64,000 nucleotides of DNA, from positions 92,964,429 through 93,028,428 of the forward strand of contig NC_052017.1 of NCBI RefSeq assembly GCF_015832195.1. The letters run 5' to 3'. Below the pieces are notes generated by a model. It was not told the origin of the DNA. It saw nothing but the letters and a program-made list of their open reading frames with translations, and did not search any database. The stretch comes from Motacilla alba alba (taxonomy: Eukaryota; Chordata; Aves; Passeriformes; Motacillidae). The position numbers and the translations under genes are program-made. Positions 11,761-24,348 of this stretch are shown piece by piece. Positions within the stretch are counted from its first letter, which is position 1; every line of letters begins with the position of its first letter.

Positions 11761-14700
11761 CTGTGGCTGCAGCTCTGTAAGATTCTGTGAGCTTTCCAGC
11801 TAAAATTAGTCTTTCTACTTCTAGTAGTTATCACAGAGGAAATAATTTGCTGGGAAAGCAATAATTGATCTGAAGCTACCTCCTTGCACATTTTGATATT
11901 TGGAGAAAACATGTTGCAGATCATAACTGTGTTTTTGCTCTTTTGCCTGGGATGTGGTAAACTTATACTGGTCTCAGCTTGTTTAAACATAAAATTAAAC
12001 TATGGTCAAGTAGCAGCACTGACTGTGTCTGGATAGGCACTCACACAATGTGGATTTTTTTTTAATATTATTCCATGAACAGTTGAAGTATCTTCATATC
12101 TGAAACATTCCATAGCCTGTGGCTTATTACCTTTTATTAAAACAATGCCTTGTTCGTTGACATTGTTCTGTCAGAGCAAATCTTTAAGAGCCTGGAAAGT
12201 CAATTTATTGGCATTTTTGACTAACATTTATTAATGTCTGTATAAGGCATTTTGTGCAGTGCTTCCTTAGAGCATCTTCAATTTTACAAACATCAAGGAA
12301 AATTGATGTCCATCTTTTTTCTGGCTGGATCTGTGCTCCAGAATTAGTTTGAAAAGCATTTAATTGGTAATAGCTTTTCTGGTTTGTCGGGGTTTTGGTT
12401 TGGTTTGTTTTCCTTTTTTGATTTTACATAACTCGGGCTTTGACATTGATTTGCCAAAGCTTTACTCCTGATCAGGTTGGAGGAAAAGGTTATTATGGGG
12501 CCTTCTTTACTTGTATCACATGGGAGTTCAGATTGGAGCTTGTGCTGCAGTTGTCCTGGCTGTCTCCAACACGCAGAAATATTTGAGTTGTAGTATGCTT
12601 TGTGAAAACATGTCTGCAGCACACTCCCAGGTGTAATTTTATTCCAGCTGCCTGAGACAGAAGTTCTTTGCTGTACAGCCTGTTTTGGTATCTCTGCTCT
12701 CTGGCACAATGACTCGAGAGCCAAAAGCTGTGCTGCAGTGCCAGAGCCCTCCGGAGTCAGAGGGGGCTTGTTTGTATTGCAGCATGAACACAGGGGCTGT
12801 ACCCCGCTGTGGGAAGGGGAACATGCTCCGGGCCATTTATGTGTGTAACACTCATGCAAAACTCTCATCTAGCCATGCTGGAGATATTACTTAAAAGAAC
12901 AGTCTGTGTTCTTATTCAAAGTACACAAACACTGCTGACAAGGTCAGTGTCTAGAAGGATTAGCTGGCATGTAAAGGCCAACCATGTAAATAAAGCTCCT
13001 CAGGAGTCGCATTAACTTGCCTTGTAGCACATAGATTTTTTTAGTACCTTTCTTCATCTATTTTGCAAGTAAGCCTTTTTATTTGCTTATGCTGTCTCTC
13101 ACTTCTTATCTTCCTTTCCCCTTCTCTTTCCTTCTGTAGTGTGCTGGCAGGTGATATTTCTAAGTGACATTTCTTCCACCTTGTTTGTATGTGTTTCTCT
13201 TACTCATTGCTTGAGCATATGGTGAAAAAAGAAGGTGGCCCTTTTCAAGTTTGCATATCCAATAACTGAAGGGTGGTACCTTTGCAAAACACTGTCCTGA
13301 GATTAAATGATGAGCACCTTTACACATCCACATGTTCAGACATTGTTCTGCCTCTGAAAAGGTACCTTACTTATAAAATTACTTGTTTCTTAAAAACACA
13401 TGGAATTATTGCTGAGGATTTCAATGTACAGGATATGATTATAGTATCAAGCTACTCGCTGGTCAGTTCTTTGCTGAAATAATTCAAGTCATAAGCCCAC
13501 AGCTCCAATCACTGCAGTGGAATCAAACACTTTAAAAATAAAAATAAAAAATAAATAAATGTCACTTCTCATCCATGATAAGTTCTTTTTTCTCTGTTTC
13601 CTAAAGTATTTTTTTCTAACTTGGAGACTTCAGAAACATGACACCCAGACAGCTTTAGTTGTTCCAGAGATAAGAGCCCTCTTAAATATTTTTTTTCCTC
13701 TGTACACTTTACACTACTTTTATACCTTTGAAAGTCTCTGTTGTTGTAAGTGCCAACAGCATCTTCACTCATCCCTTTCTCACTTCATCTAAGTTTCCCC
13801 TGCACTTAGGAGGCTCTTCACCTGCTGCTGCTGGGACATATCCCCATTCCCAGATCTCCTGTGCCATTGCTACCAGCACTGCTCTTGCTCCCTGGGGCTG
13901 GCCCCTGCCCTGGCTCTGATCCACTCCTCCAGTGCTGCTCTAACCGCTGTTGCTTTGTTTTGTACAGTCACAGTCTTTGCAAGCCTGGAGTGTCTTTCCT
14001 CCCTACTTGGTTGGTTCTGCTTTTCCCTCGTTTGTTCCCGGGTGGCAGCCACAACATGCTGGGTTTGTGACACAGAAAAAGTTCCAGCCTCAGAGAACCT
14101 GCCACATCACATTATTCCTATTCCAATTGTTATTTTATCACACCAGATAATTTTTGTATTCACCTCTCTTTTTCCAGCCTCTGTTTCACTGCAGAACATA
14201 CTTTGCGGCTTCCGTGGCTGTATTTGAAAGAGGATATACCTAAAGTAAATCAAATAGCCATCAGATTAATAAAATATATATAATAAAAACTAGCATAAAA
14301 TGTCCATTCTTTTCCATCCTATTGTGTTATGCTACCCATAGTCAGTATTTGCAGTTTGGTTGTCTTACATTGGTTCTTGAAATGTATATTTAAGCATCTA
14401 AATCAACAGCATACCAGAGAGAAAGCTCAGTGTCTACAGTTTTGTGGATATCTAGAAGATCCTCATATCAAACCTTAGTAGTGGTCCTTTTTTGTTTTGT
14501 TTTGTTTTTTAACAAGATTTGGTGCCAGAGTAGGCATTTCCAACTCCATCTGTCCAAAAATCCGTGAATCAACAAAATACAGAGATTGGCTTAAGAATTT
14601 TGAGATTAAAACCAACTTGAACAAGAGCTAGTTCTGTTTTCCATAACATGTTTTGTTTGCTGATGCTGCACTCTTTAAAGTTCCATTTTCAAGATTTTTT

Positions 14701-16869
14701 TTTTCTTCACAATGAAGATGGGTAGCAAATGCCTTTACTGCCAAATGAGAGCTTCACAGTGCCATGTGAATTCAAGAACTGTGGCTTTTATTATTTTATC
14801 GTGCTTGTTGTAATACTTAAGGCTCCTCCCAGAGTTGGTAACAAAGGATTTAACTTTGAAAATTTTAGCATCTGCATCTGATTACATCTTTTGTAGGATT
14901 TCTTATGGGCCTGAACTTTGAAATAGCTCCATATTACTTAGAACTATGAATCTGCTGAAATAAGGCTCTAGGTCTAATCCTGCTTACACAATGCAGGTCT
15001 TATGTTTCACAAAAGCAGTGTCACAGAAATCCGAGCTTTGAGGAGACACTCTTAGCCCATAAATCAGGTTCTTAGCTATAGGGTTTCATCTTTAGCTTAC
15101 TAGGTGAGAGTTATTTGGTGTCACTTTCATTAGGGCAGAATTTGGATCTATTCTGTTTCCTGGTGGGATTATAATCTTTTGCTTTATTCTCTGGTATGTG
15201 TGACCCTCTGTATATGTGGTACACAGCTGCAGCTGTTAAATCTGTGCAAATCAACATGGACTAAAAGTTTGTCTTCCTCAGCACTTCATACACTTCAGTG
15301 TGTAGTGTCATCTTCAGAGAAAGAAATTGCTGAAACTCTAAGCTGCTTTACATTTATTTTGCTTTAAGACATTACCTCACTCCTTGTCATGTAAATTCAG
15401 ATTCTTCCTGAACAGTAGAAGTAGTTTAGATGCTTGTATTTCAGAAAGGATATTCCCTTTAAAGCTAAAACCCAACACAATCTCTTAGGAAATCTCAGGG
15501 TTCTGCTTCCCTCCCCTTCAGCTATTCTAGCTCCCCTACCCCACAACTCCTCCTTCTGCCACTGTTCCCAGGAATATATTGCAAAGGTTGCAAAATGCAG
15601 GAATTCAACCTGTACCATTAAAATCAATATGAATTGTCATCAGTGACTCTTATGAAGACTTATGTTTTACTAGTAATGCTGGCTTAGCCACTCCTGTTTC
15701 CCCTACCCTGTCATTTGCTGCATCTGAGAGGGAAAAAAAATCCAGTGGAAGTAGGTAAAATCTGTATAATTATTTATATCTTACTAGCTATCATTTACTT
15801 GTATTTCATTTATCCATTTTTCTTTGTTTATTTTGTTATGTTTATTTATACATATAATGTATAATTTCTTTATTTATACATTTGAAACCTGAATTAGCTG
15901 GTTGATCTCTGTGACCACACAGCCTGGCAAACTGAAAGAGCAGCAAAGAGACAGTAATTAGAACCTGGGAGGAGAGCCTCCTTAGTACTGCTGCTGGAAA
16001 AGTAACAATGCAGTTGTGACTTCAGCGTGTGGTTCCATGGTTTACATTTTATTTGACTGGGAAGGAGACTAAAGATGTTGCCAGTCCCAGTTTTCCCATA
16101 AGCTCCTGCTCTTGAATTGCTGTTTATCTGTTTCTGACATGTGCCAGTAAAACTGTGAGACTGTGCTATATAATGGTCAAGGAAATGAGAGAACGTGAGG
16201 GTTTTGGAGGCTAATTTTTAATGATGAGCTTACAGGGCAGCCTCCCAGACAGTTGTATCAGCACAATTCAGGGTGACAGTGAACTGCGGCGTGGGGGATG
16301 CGAGTGCACAGAAGATGATCTTGGAAGGCAGTTTTACAGCCAAGGAAAATGTGCCCACACCCACATCTTGTCCCCTGGCCCAGGTGAATTTGAACCAGTC
16401 ATCATGTACCTTTAATGCATGAAATTCACTGGTATTAAAAAGCATCTGTTTCTGTAAAGCAAGTAATCAAACTAGTCCTATTTAACTGGTTATGTAAAAT
16501 AGCTCACCCATCATTTAAACTTCTGGTTGCACATTAAAGGCACTCCTTTGTAGGAGAAACATAAAATACATTTCAGTGGCACCACTCAGGGTTGCTAATT
16601 TTTCACAAGCGACGGGGAATTTGAGATGCAGAATTCCCATTTATTTTCAACGGAATGTAGACCCCCAAGTCCTGTGGGCTCTTTCGAAAATTTTAACCTT
16701 TTATTATTTTCTTTGGGGAAGTTAAAAATGCCCACATGCCACCAGCAGTTGTTTAAAAAGAATGCTTACTGTGTTGGGTGCTTAGTCATAAGGATTTAGC
16801 ATTAGAAGCCTTCCTGTGTCTCTGTGTGTGCGTGTGGCTTTGCCACACATAAATTATCCAGCTTTCCTT

Positions 16870-17060
16870 TTTCCTCCTACGTGCGGAAAAACATACGGAT
16901 ATTCAAAAGCCGAGCAAATCATCCGAAACGCAAACCCATGCCTTTTATTCCCACTTCAGATTTAATCTGGAAGATAGTTTCAGAACCAGTCCGAGTAAAA
17001 GAACTGCTTTATGCAAAGCAAAAGAAAAGTACAGTTAAAAACTATTGAGTTGTAAAGGCA
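16870..17060. promoter_or_regulatory. Candidate conserved non-coding element with retained CpGs
   Basis: In an otherwise CpG-poor AT-rich background, the interval at about 16,879-16,935 holds several CpG dinucleotides (TACGTGCGG, ATACGGAT, GCCGAG, CCGAAACGC). An octamer-like ATGCAAAG occurs at 17011-17018. CpG retention outside an island can reflect selection or undermethylation at an active regulatory element. The small open frame across it (16824-17048) has no recognisable domain. Confidence 0.3.
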
Positions 17061-19185
17061 GTGGAGCTACAACTCTTTAACATTCAAGCAACTATCTCTA
17101 GAAGGGAGGCAGATTATGCGGGATCATATTGCAAAAAGGCTGTTCGACCCTGTTGCACTTACTCAGAGCTACATATTTACTTTTGTCACTGTATAGCAGC
17201 GATTGCATTATATCCTTCCTGCCAGGACACTAGGAGAAACAGAAGGTTAAGTGTAAACGGGGGAGGGGAAAAGAAGGAGGGAGAAGCAGCAGGAAAAAGT
17301 CTAAAAAGGGAGAAAAGAGCAGCTGAAGAGAAAGGAAAAAAGTTCCTCATCAAGGCAGGAAAAGATCCTAAAGAAACAGAGAGAAACAGATCAAGCCCTG
17401 CACATAAGGGATTACTAATGCAATTGTATTTCATCCCTGATATGACTGAAACCAAGATAGTTTGGTCATAGGAAAATAGATCCATTTCATTAAGCGTACA
17501 TAAAAGTGGGAGGCACAGAGTCTGGCACCAGCATAGCCTAAAGGAATTTCCATGATTTGTGCCATGAATGCTGAATGGGAGACTTGTAAAAAGCACCTTT
17601 CTCTTAAGGATAGCTTGCTGGAATTTGTAAATATAGCCAAAAAAACAACAGACCAACCCTGAAGTAAAATAGTACAAAGTGATGAAAATACCAAGGGCCC
17701 TTTCACCAGATATAAAAACCTGCAAACAAACACCTTTTCTTGAGGGGAGCTCAAGCAATCCAGAGATCAGCTGGACTTATGGGGTTGGGGAGGGTGGTCT
17801 CAAGAAGTTGGTGAGCAGTAGAAATGGCAGAAGATGATGAGGTCAGGTTTTATAGTACAAGGTTTCCAGAAATCAAGCTTTCATGGGTGGGGGCTGTTGG
17901 GGGAGCAGGTCAGACAGAAAGCATCCAAACTGGGTTCCTTACAATCACTGACACTTTCACCAAGGCAAGTCATGGCATCTTTAATTTCAGCAGACATCAG
18001 ATCAGGCACTGCCATCAGGTTTGACAACCAGACCTCCTGTGTTTCATTCATTTTATGGAGGACCCACCATACTAACATGCCCAGGCCATCACTGTCCTGA
18101 GGTGCTTTTACTGTGCTGTGCCTCAGCTTCTCCCGGTGCTCCAGAAAAAGGGTCAGACTGCTCAGTGGGAGAGGTGGTTGCCTTGCAGCCAGCATGGTCC
18201 CATGTGTGGCAGGGCTCCAGCCAAAGGCACCTGGCCCTGCTTCCATCTTCCTGTGAGGCTCAGCTGCTGTTGAGCACTCAGCCATGGCCCAGCACAGAGC
18301 CCTGCAGGGCAGGGGACACTCCATCTCCTCACACAGCCCCATGGGCCAGTCTTCCTGCCTCTCCTATTGTGTGAGCCCATGCCAGAGGTCTGGACAATGT
18401 AAAAACTATTTTCCCTTTGCTGCAGAAAGAGCTAGAAGGAATATTCAACTCATTAACAGAATGTCTTGGCTTCAGTAGAAGTGGCATTTTTCTCAAAAAT
18501 GTGTTAGCTAACTCATTTTAACTACTATATTATATATTCTGGTGCAGGCTTAGCAAGTAATGTTTTAATATGCCTTATGAAGTGTACATGAGTCCTAGGA
18601 GTGAGCCAACTGAACCATATTAAAGTACAATTTATCCTCTCAATAATAGGAATCTAAAACCTGTTAGCTAACACACCGGAGGAAAGAGAAAGAAAACAAA
18701 ACTTCTTTTATTCCCATCCACCAGCAGCTCTAGCAATGAAGTAGGTTTGTGGATTTCAAGATGGTTTCAACATGAGACAGTGATAGGCAGCCAAATGACT
18801 ACATTAAGTTACAACTGTCTCTAAAAATATTGGTTTGTAACAGCACAGAAGCCTTTTGAGTCTGGCTCTTCCAAATTAACTGTATGAAAGGATTGGTAAT
18901 CTCCACTAAGTGGATGGGACAACATGCTTTAAAAAAAACCCTGAGCTCTTCCCATCTTTGATGGGAAGCAGGAGTCCATAATAATCCAGAGGGTACAGAA
19001 CTGATGAAGAGGAGAGAGACAGAGTGGTACTGCTTTGGCAGTGAAAATAAAAATAACTCCACTGAACCCAGCCAAATTTATTCCAGGACAATGAAGAATA
19101 GCATCCTGGAGCTGTAGTGCTATAATCAATGGATAACCAGGTGTTCCACTATCTCCGCAAGATAAATATTAAGTAGAGAAAAAAA

Positions 19186-19727
19186 ATAATCAGAGAATCA
19201 CCAAGGTGGGAAAAGTCCTCTGAGATCGAGTCCAACCATTAACCCAGCACTGCCGAGTTCACCACTAAACCATGTCCATAAGCACCCCTCCTGCACATCT
19301 TTTAAATACCCCCATGGATGGTTACTCAGCCTCTTGACTCGGCAGCCTGTTCCAATGTCTGACCACTCTTTTCACGAAAATAATTTCCTAATATCAAACC
19401 TATACCTCCCCTAGTACAACCTGAGGCCATTTTCTCTTGTTACCTGGCAGAAGAAGCCAACCTCCACCTGGCTACACCCTCCTTTCATGTAGTTTTAAGG
19501 AGCAATAGGGTATCCTAAGCCTTCTTTCTCTGGGCTAAAAAGCCCTAGATCCACCACCTGCTTCTCATAAGACTTGTGCTCCAGGCCTTGGCCAGCTTAA
19601 TTGTCCTTCTCTGGACACACATCAGTGGCCAAAACTGAACACTTGATTCGAGGTGTAGCCTCACCATTGCTGAGTACAGGGGACTTTCCCAACTCTTCCT
19701 AACACTGCTGTGCTCTCATTTGCTGCA
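19186..19727 (-). mobile_element. CR1 LINE 3' fragment, minus strand (about 540 bp)
   Basis: Reading on the plus strand begins at the reversed CR1 3' end (AGAATCACCAAGGTGGGAAA) and continues through typical avian CR1 sequence: a GAGTCCAACCATTAACCCAG segment, a CCTGTTCCAATGTCTGACCA segment, CCTAATATCAAACCTATACC, and GAGGCCATTTTCTCTTGTTA. It ends near ACTGCTGTGCTCTCATTTGC. The copy is 5'-truncated, as most CR1 insertions are, and frames are broken by small indels and decayed CpGs. It covers the 3' untranslated region and perhaps the last part of the reverse transcriptase ORF. It is a fossil and not active. Confidence 0.93.
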
Positions 19728-22720
19728 AGGGTAACGCGTTGAACATTGCTTGTTGAACGTTGCAGAGCTGTGAGTATCTCTATCAGAAGTGCTGTAATCC
19801 CTGGGAAGATAGGTTTACTGGCTCCAGTCCCCTGAACCTGGGTTCTTTCCCATCAAATTACTCTTTTCCATCACACTGGTACAGCACCCACTATTGACCC
19901 ATGTAAGTCTTCTCCCTGTATTTATATACCACACAAAATATGCATCTTAAGTAACTAAAAGATCTTACAGCATAACCTAGGCCTAGCATTGAAAAAGATC
20001 ACAATAAACAATGATAGGAAAGAGGAAGAATGAAGGGAAGAATGAAAAACCATGATGAACATTCCATACACATCAAACTTTACTTCCTTTTTTTCTAAGT
20101 GCTTTATTTTTTTAATTTAATTTGCTTAATATATCAATGGACGTCGTAATACGACACGAAAAGATGACAAGGACACTGCAAAGTCTTAGAAAATCAGGGT
20201 GACATCTGGAAAGTGCTTTTGGCTCATTCCATTGCCCACTGTTTGATTCAGTTTCATCACCTGCATAGTCTATAACTGCAGCCATGGATCTTCCCATCCA
20301 AAAGGATAACGTTAGGTTTATGAATTTACCATTTCCATAGTGACTTGGTAAATGCAGAGTTCCATCAACTCTCCCTGCTCCCCTATACCCCGGAGAGCAG
20401 GACCTCTGAGGATGATTTATCCTGCAGAAACAAAAACAGGGGTTACTGTTACAGGTGTACTGATGATTGTACACAATATCATCACCGCAGAAACTTCCTT
20501 GGTTGCCCTGTAACAGCATCACCCCAGCAGCCAGCAATGTCCACTTTGGCCTGCTGCAACTCCCTTGTGCCCCTTATACATCCACCTCCCATCCAGCCCT
20601 CCTGCCACAAGGTCCTGACCTCAGTCATGCCAAAGGAACCCAGAGAAGTGCCAGAGCTGGGCTGATGTCTGCTGTGGTGCATGCCTAGCAAGAACAGCGA
20701 GGGAGGACAGCTCCATGCCTGAGCTGGCTCTGGGAGAAGGGAAAGGCTTGGGGTTGCTGTGGTGGATGGCTCTCCAGCCACAGGCAAAGACAGTGATTCT
20801 GTACAGGTTCTGTCAGCCTCATCGCCATCCCCATTCCAGGTTGCTACATGCAGTAGGTCCTTCCAGGGGTAGGCGGATACCTGTGCATTGGCTTGGTTTT
20901 GTTTGCTTTATCTAATTACCCCCAGCAGCTCATTCAATACAGGGGAAAAAATGTAGTCTTATACTAATGGAGTCTTTTCTGGGCAGTATAAATTATCTTG
21001 CTTAGCTAAGATTTAAAGACATTCTGAAATTAATCCTTTTATATAATTAATTTTTAAAAGTAACCCTTATTGTATTGTGTTAGCAGAACTAGGGCTGTTT
21101 GACAATATTTAATAAAGATATTAAAAGAAAGAAAAAATATCTTTCTTCTGCTCAAAAATATTTTCAAATACTGTGACCAGACTGAATGTGTGGGAGGTGC
21201 CACTTGGCAATCTATGAAAGAAGGAAGTCAGACTTGGTCGTCTTCCATTGCAGAAACTTTTGCCAAGGTATACAATTCTAAGTGTTTTATGAAACATTGT
21301 TTTGTCAGCTTGCTTTGGTAAGCAAAATCTCACTGATGATTTAGCATCTGGTACAGTAAAAAAGTCTAATCCAATAGCACATCAGGTAATGCTGACTTTG
21401 GTCTCCAGTGTTCCTATCTAATACTGCAGAGAATATACATCCTTAAAATCAGCATCTGTTACAAGATCATTTGTTCTCATGGCACTTCTGTATTGTCAGA
21501 CATGAAAGTGGCCAAGATAATTACTAATAGTCACAAACTTACCTGTCACCAAGGTCCCCTTAATGGAGGTGAGGGGGACTGAATCAGACATAGCTTAAGC
21601 CACCTTCTCTTTTCCTTTGCATTCTTAGGTACTTTTTTCATCCCTGCATAATTTAAAGCCTTCTCTTCCTCTGAATCTTCCTGAAGAGGAAAGAGGAAAC
21701 GGCTTGGAATTCTTCGGGTCCAAAATGTCTTCTGCCCTCTGATTGAACAGCCTTAAGACATTTAGAATCCACTATGCCACACTACAACCTACAAAGGGAG
21801 ACCTGAGCAATGTGTTTCACTCCACTGTCTCATCAGAGACGCACTAGGAGAAACACAGTTACCTGGAAGTGGTTTGTCAATATCTCATGACTATTGTAGA
21901 CAGTCATCAGCCTGCACCAGTTTGGCCTGTGTCAATCAGAATGCTGCAAAATCACACCCTTGCCAAAGGAGAACCTATCCACTGACCTCATCTCTGGAGG
22001 CTGGATGGGAGGTGACTTTCCTGCAGCTAGTGAAGTGCAGCCTGTGGCTGATGCCCTCATTCCTAGCACAGGGAGCAAATGGGAAGACCTGTGTGACCAG
22101 AACAGAAGTCCCAGCTGCCCATTTCTCTCTGAGAGCCAGAGGATGGGTCTGGGTTGAAAGTGTGAGTGCAGTAACAGATGTGGTTCACAGAAGGCTTCCT
22201 GCCACTATCTCATTCAGTCTTATCCTCAGAATGTGGAAAATATATAGCTTAGGACTTAAGGCTGGTACTAAGGGGTAGGAACTTCTTTGGCCTTGTTGAA
22301 CATGAGCCCTCTGAATGAGACTCCAAATCTGCCTGGGAGGTAACAAGGGAGTCAGCTGAAGTTCATGAAGTGTTCAGACTGAATCTTTCCTGTGTGACCT
22401 GGGGCCACCCTCAGCAATCTCATCCTTAGTTCTGAACCAGCTGGATGCATATAGGTAGGATGTTGTCAACAGGTGAAAAATGTTTTCAAATAAACCTGGT
22501 TTTGGAGGCTCTGGGCACTGGCAGAAGAGTCCAAATCATTAACTTAGTCTGTCAGAGTCTGTACCAGGGCTTCCAAAGCTCAGTTGTGGTTAAACGCTCC
22601 TTGTGTTGTTGCTGTCATACTGTCTCTGTGAACACAGCATCTCAGAAGAATCAGGACAATAAGGAAATTTGTCATCACATTTGCATATAAGTATAAAGGT
22701 TTAGCTATAAAGCTGCATTA
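19728..22720. other. Intergenic DNA between two CR1 copies
   Basis: No gene is recognisable. The longest frames (20112-20537 minus, 20345-20665 plus, 21874-22278 plus) overlap on both strands and show no family features. A compact CpG-containing palindrome, GTCGTAATACGAC, sits at 20143-20155. A short direct duplication (GTTGAACATTGCTT then GTTGAACGTTGC) is near 19738-19764. Confidence 0.65.
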
Positions 22721-23045
22721 GTGGTGGAGGGTCTGGAGCACAACAGTTATGAGGAGGGGCTGAGGGAGAAAACGAGGCGCAGGGAAGAGTTTATTGCTCT
22801 CTACAACCACCTGAAAGGAGAAAATGGCCTCAAGTTGCACCAGGAGAGGTTTAGATTGGATATTAGGAAAAAATTCTTCACTGAAAGATTGTCAAGCACT
22901 GGAACACGCTGCCCAGAGAAGTGGTGGAGCCTGGAGGTGTTTAAAAAGTGTGTAGAAGTAGCACTTGGGGACATGGCTTTGTGGTGGACTTGGCAGTGCT
23001 GGGTTAATGGTTGGAACAGATTATCTTAGAGGTCTTTTCCAACCT
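22721..23045 (+). mobile_element. CR1 LINE 3' fragment, plus strand (about 325 bp, internally deleted)
   Basis: The copy starts at GGTCTGGAGCACAACAGTTA (about 22728) and runs through ACCTGAAAGGAG, GCCTCAAGTTGCACCAGGAG, TTAGATTGGATATTAGGAAA, AAGCACTGGAACACGCTGCC, and TCTTAGAGGTCTTTTCCAAC at the 3' end. A 102-codon open frame spans it (residues such as RFRLDIRKKFF and RCPEKWWSLEV), translating the 3' part of the element rather than a host gene. Compared with the usual CR1 layout, the stretch between GAAAGGAG and the GGCCTCAAGTTGC block near 22,817-22,830 is shortened, implying an internal deletion of several tens of bases. It is inactive and 5'-truncated. Confidence 0.93.
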
Positions 23046-24313
23046 ACGTTTGGTTTTTTGGTTTTTTTTGTAATTCACAAAGCTTGTCTGAAAGATTAGC
23101 GGCTAGACCAGCAATTAGCACAGCTAACAGAAGTAAGTGAGCAAGTGGAAGTGATTGTTCTTCCATAATGCAGATGCATTCAAGCTCTGTAGATGCCTCC
23201 TTTGCAAGTGGCATTGTCTGTTTCTTACAAGATCCTCCTTTAAAGAGAAAGCATCATCCTCCAGGCTGCATTTACAAAGATGCGTGGCTTGGATGTATCT
23301 TATAATACGAAAATGACATAATTACTTTGCTTCTAGCCAAGTCTCTGGACAAAGCAAAAGTCTTGTACTTTCAGGAGTAAAAATAGGTTTACATTATTTC
23401 TACTGTCCTTGGTTTGACAAAATGCCGTATGCCTCTGGTCACTGTGAAGCTTATTAGAATAAGGATAAAAATTGAACCCAGAACACAGTTGATTAAGCCA
23501 GTCTCTAACTAGGAAGTTTTTTTTCAATAAATCCATTGAGATTTTTTTCTTTCTTTAATGCAGCAATATAGTCGTAGTTGCAAGAAGTGGTAAACCAGGT
23601 TGAATAATTTTAACAAAACTTTTGAAAATCCTGCATAACTTTGTGTTTTTATCTTCTGTTCTAGTTTCCAGACACATGAGGAAGGCGCCAAGTAAAATCC
23701 TGGCCTCGAGTTGATTGCAATGTTGACCTATAACTTAGCCTGGGGTTGTAATACTGGTTTATAACCTGTTTGATCCAATTCATCCCCTTCACTGTTAAAG
23801 ACAAATGATAGCCTACTGGCTAAGGCACAGAATGAGAGTATCTCAGTTTAGTGCTCTGCTTTGCCGTGGTCCAGAGAAAGTCCTGTGGTAGAAAAGCCTT
23901 TGAGGGATTTCACTCCTCTTTTGCAACTCCTAACCTCCATTCATTTCCAAAACACAGGTCAGACATCTCAGAGGATTTCAACACTGAGATTTTAGCAGCA
24001 GTTCATCCCCTCTGAGAGGAGGGATTATAACTCCTCCCTCTCTCACAATAAGGAATTCATAAATCTGTGGAACACTAGTGAATTGCAGTGATGGGCTCAG
24101 TGACCATTCCTCAGGCACAAAATTAGGCAGAAACTGGTACAAGTAAATAAAGCTGTCTTTCTGTACAAAAAGCTGTGGAAACTCAGTTGGAATCTCAAAA
24201 ATTTTGTTTTCCATAGATGTGGAAATAGTCCATAGAAGCATTTTAGTAGTGAATATTGCTTTGGTGTCTATGTAAAAAAATTCCCTCATCTGCAACAGCA
24301 TGTACAACCACCT
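23046..24313. other. Intergenic DNA, nothing recognised
   Basis: AT-rich unique sequence with T runs just after the CR1 tail (23045-23070). No coding, RNA or repeat family was recognised. Confidence 0.6.
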
Positions 24314-24348
24314 TAAAGGTCCTTTTCAACCAAACTGATTCCATGAGT
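24314..24348 (+). mobile_element. CR1 LINE terminal remnant, plus strand
   Basis: TTAAAGGTCCTTTTCAACCA followed by AACTGATTCCATGA matches the extreme 3' end of CR1 (AAGGTCC-TTCCAACC-AA-TGATTC-ATGA pattern). Only the terminal few tens of bases are recognisable, and the sequence upstream is not clearly CR1. Confidence 0.6.

Larger units (their letters stand above)
9421..19185. other. Gene-poor intergenic DNA with mixed GC content
   Basis: No recognisable gene. The stretch at about 9,900-11,200 is locally more GC-rich and gives longer chance ORFs, up to 159 codons at 9812-10291, which have no recognisable domain and overlap open frames on the other strand. An A-rich AAATA-type run lies at 13532-13559. 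A purine-rich stretch at about 17,250-17,350 creates long hydrophobic minus-strand frames that are compositional artefacts. Two segments (11400-11760 and 16870-17060) look like possible conserved elements and are listed separately. Confidence 0.65.

Noticed and set aside
17186..17758. 190-codon minus-strand hydrophobic frame resembling a membrane protein
   Set aside because: Hydrophobicity comes from reading a purine-rich strand in reverse (Phe/Leu/Ser). There is no domain, and an equally open plus-strand frame overlaps it.
20141..20160. Possible phage T7 promoter or cloning-vector trace (TAATACGAC)
   Set aside because: Only nine bases match. The following bases differ from the T7 promoter and no adjoining vector sequence is present.
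22721..23029. 102-codon frame as a host gene
   Set aside because: It lies entirely inside a CR1 retrotransposon fragment.
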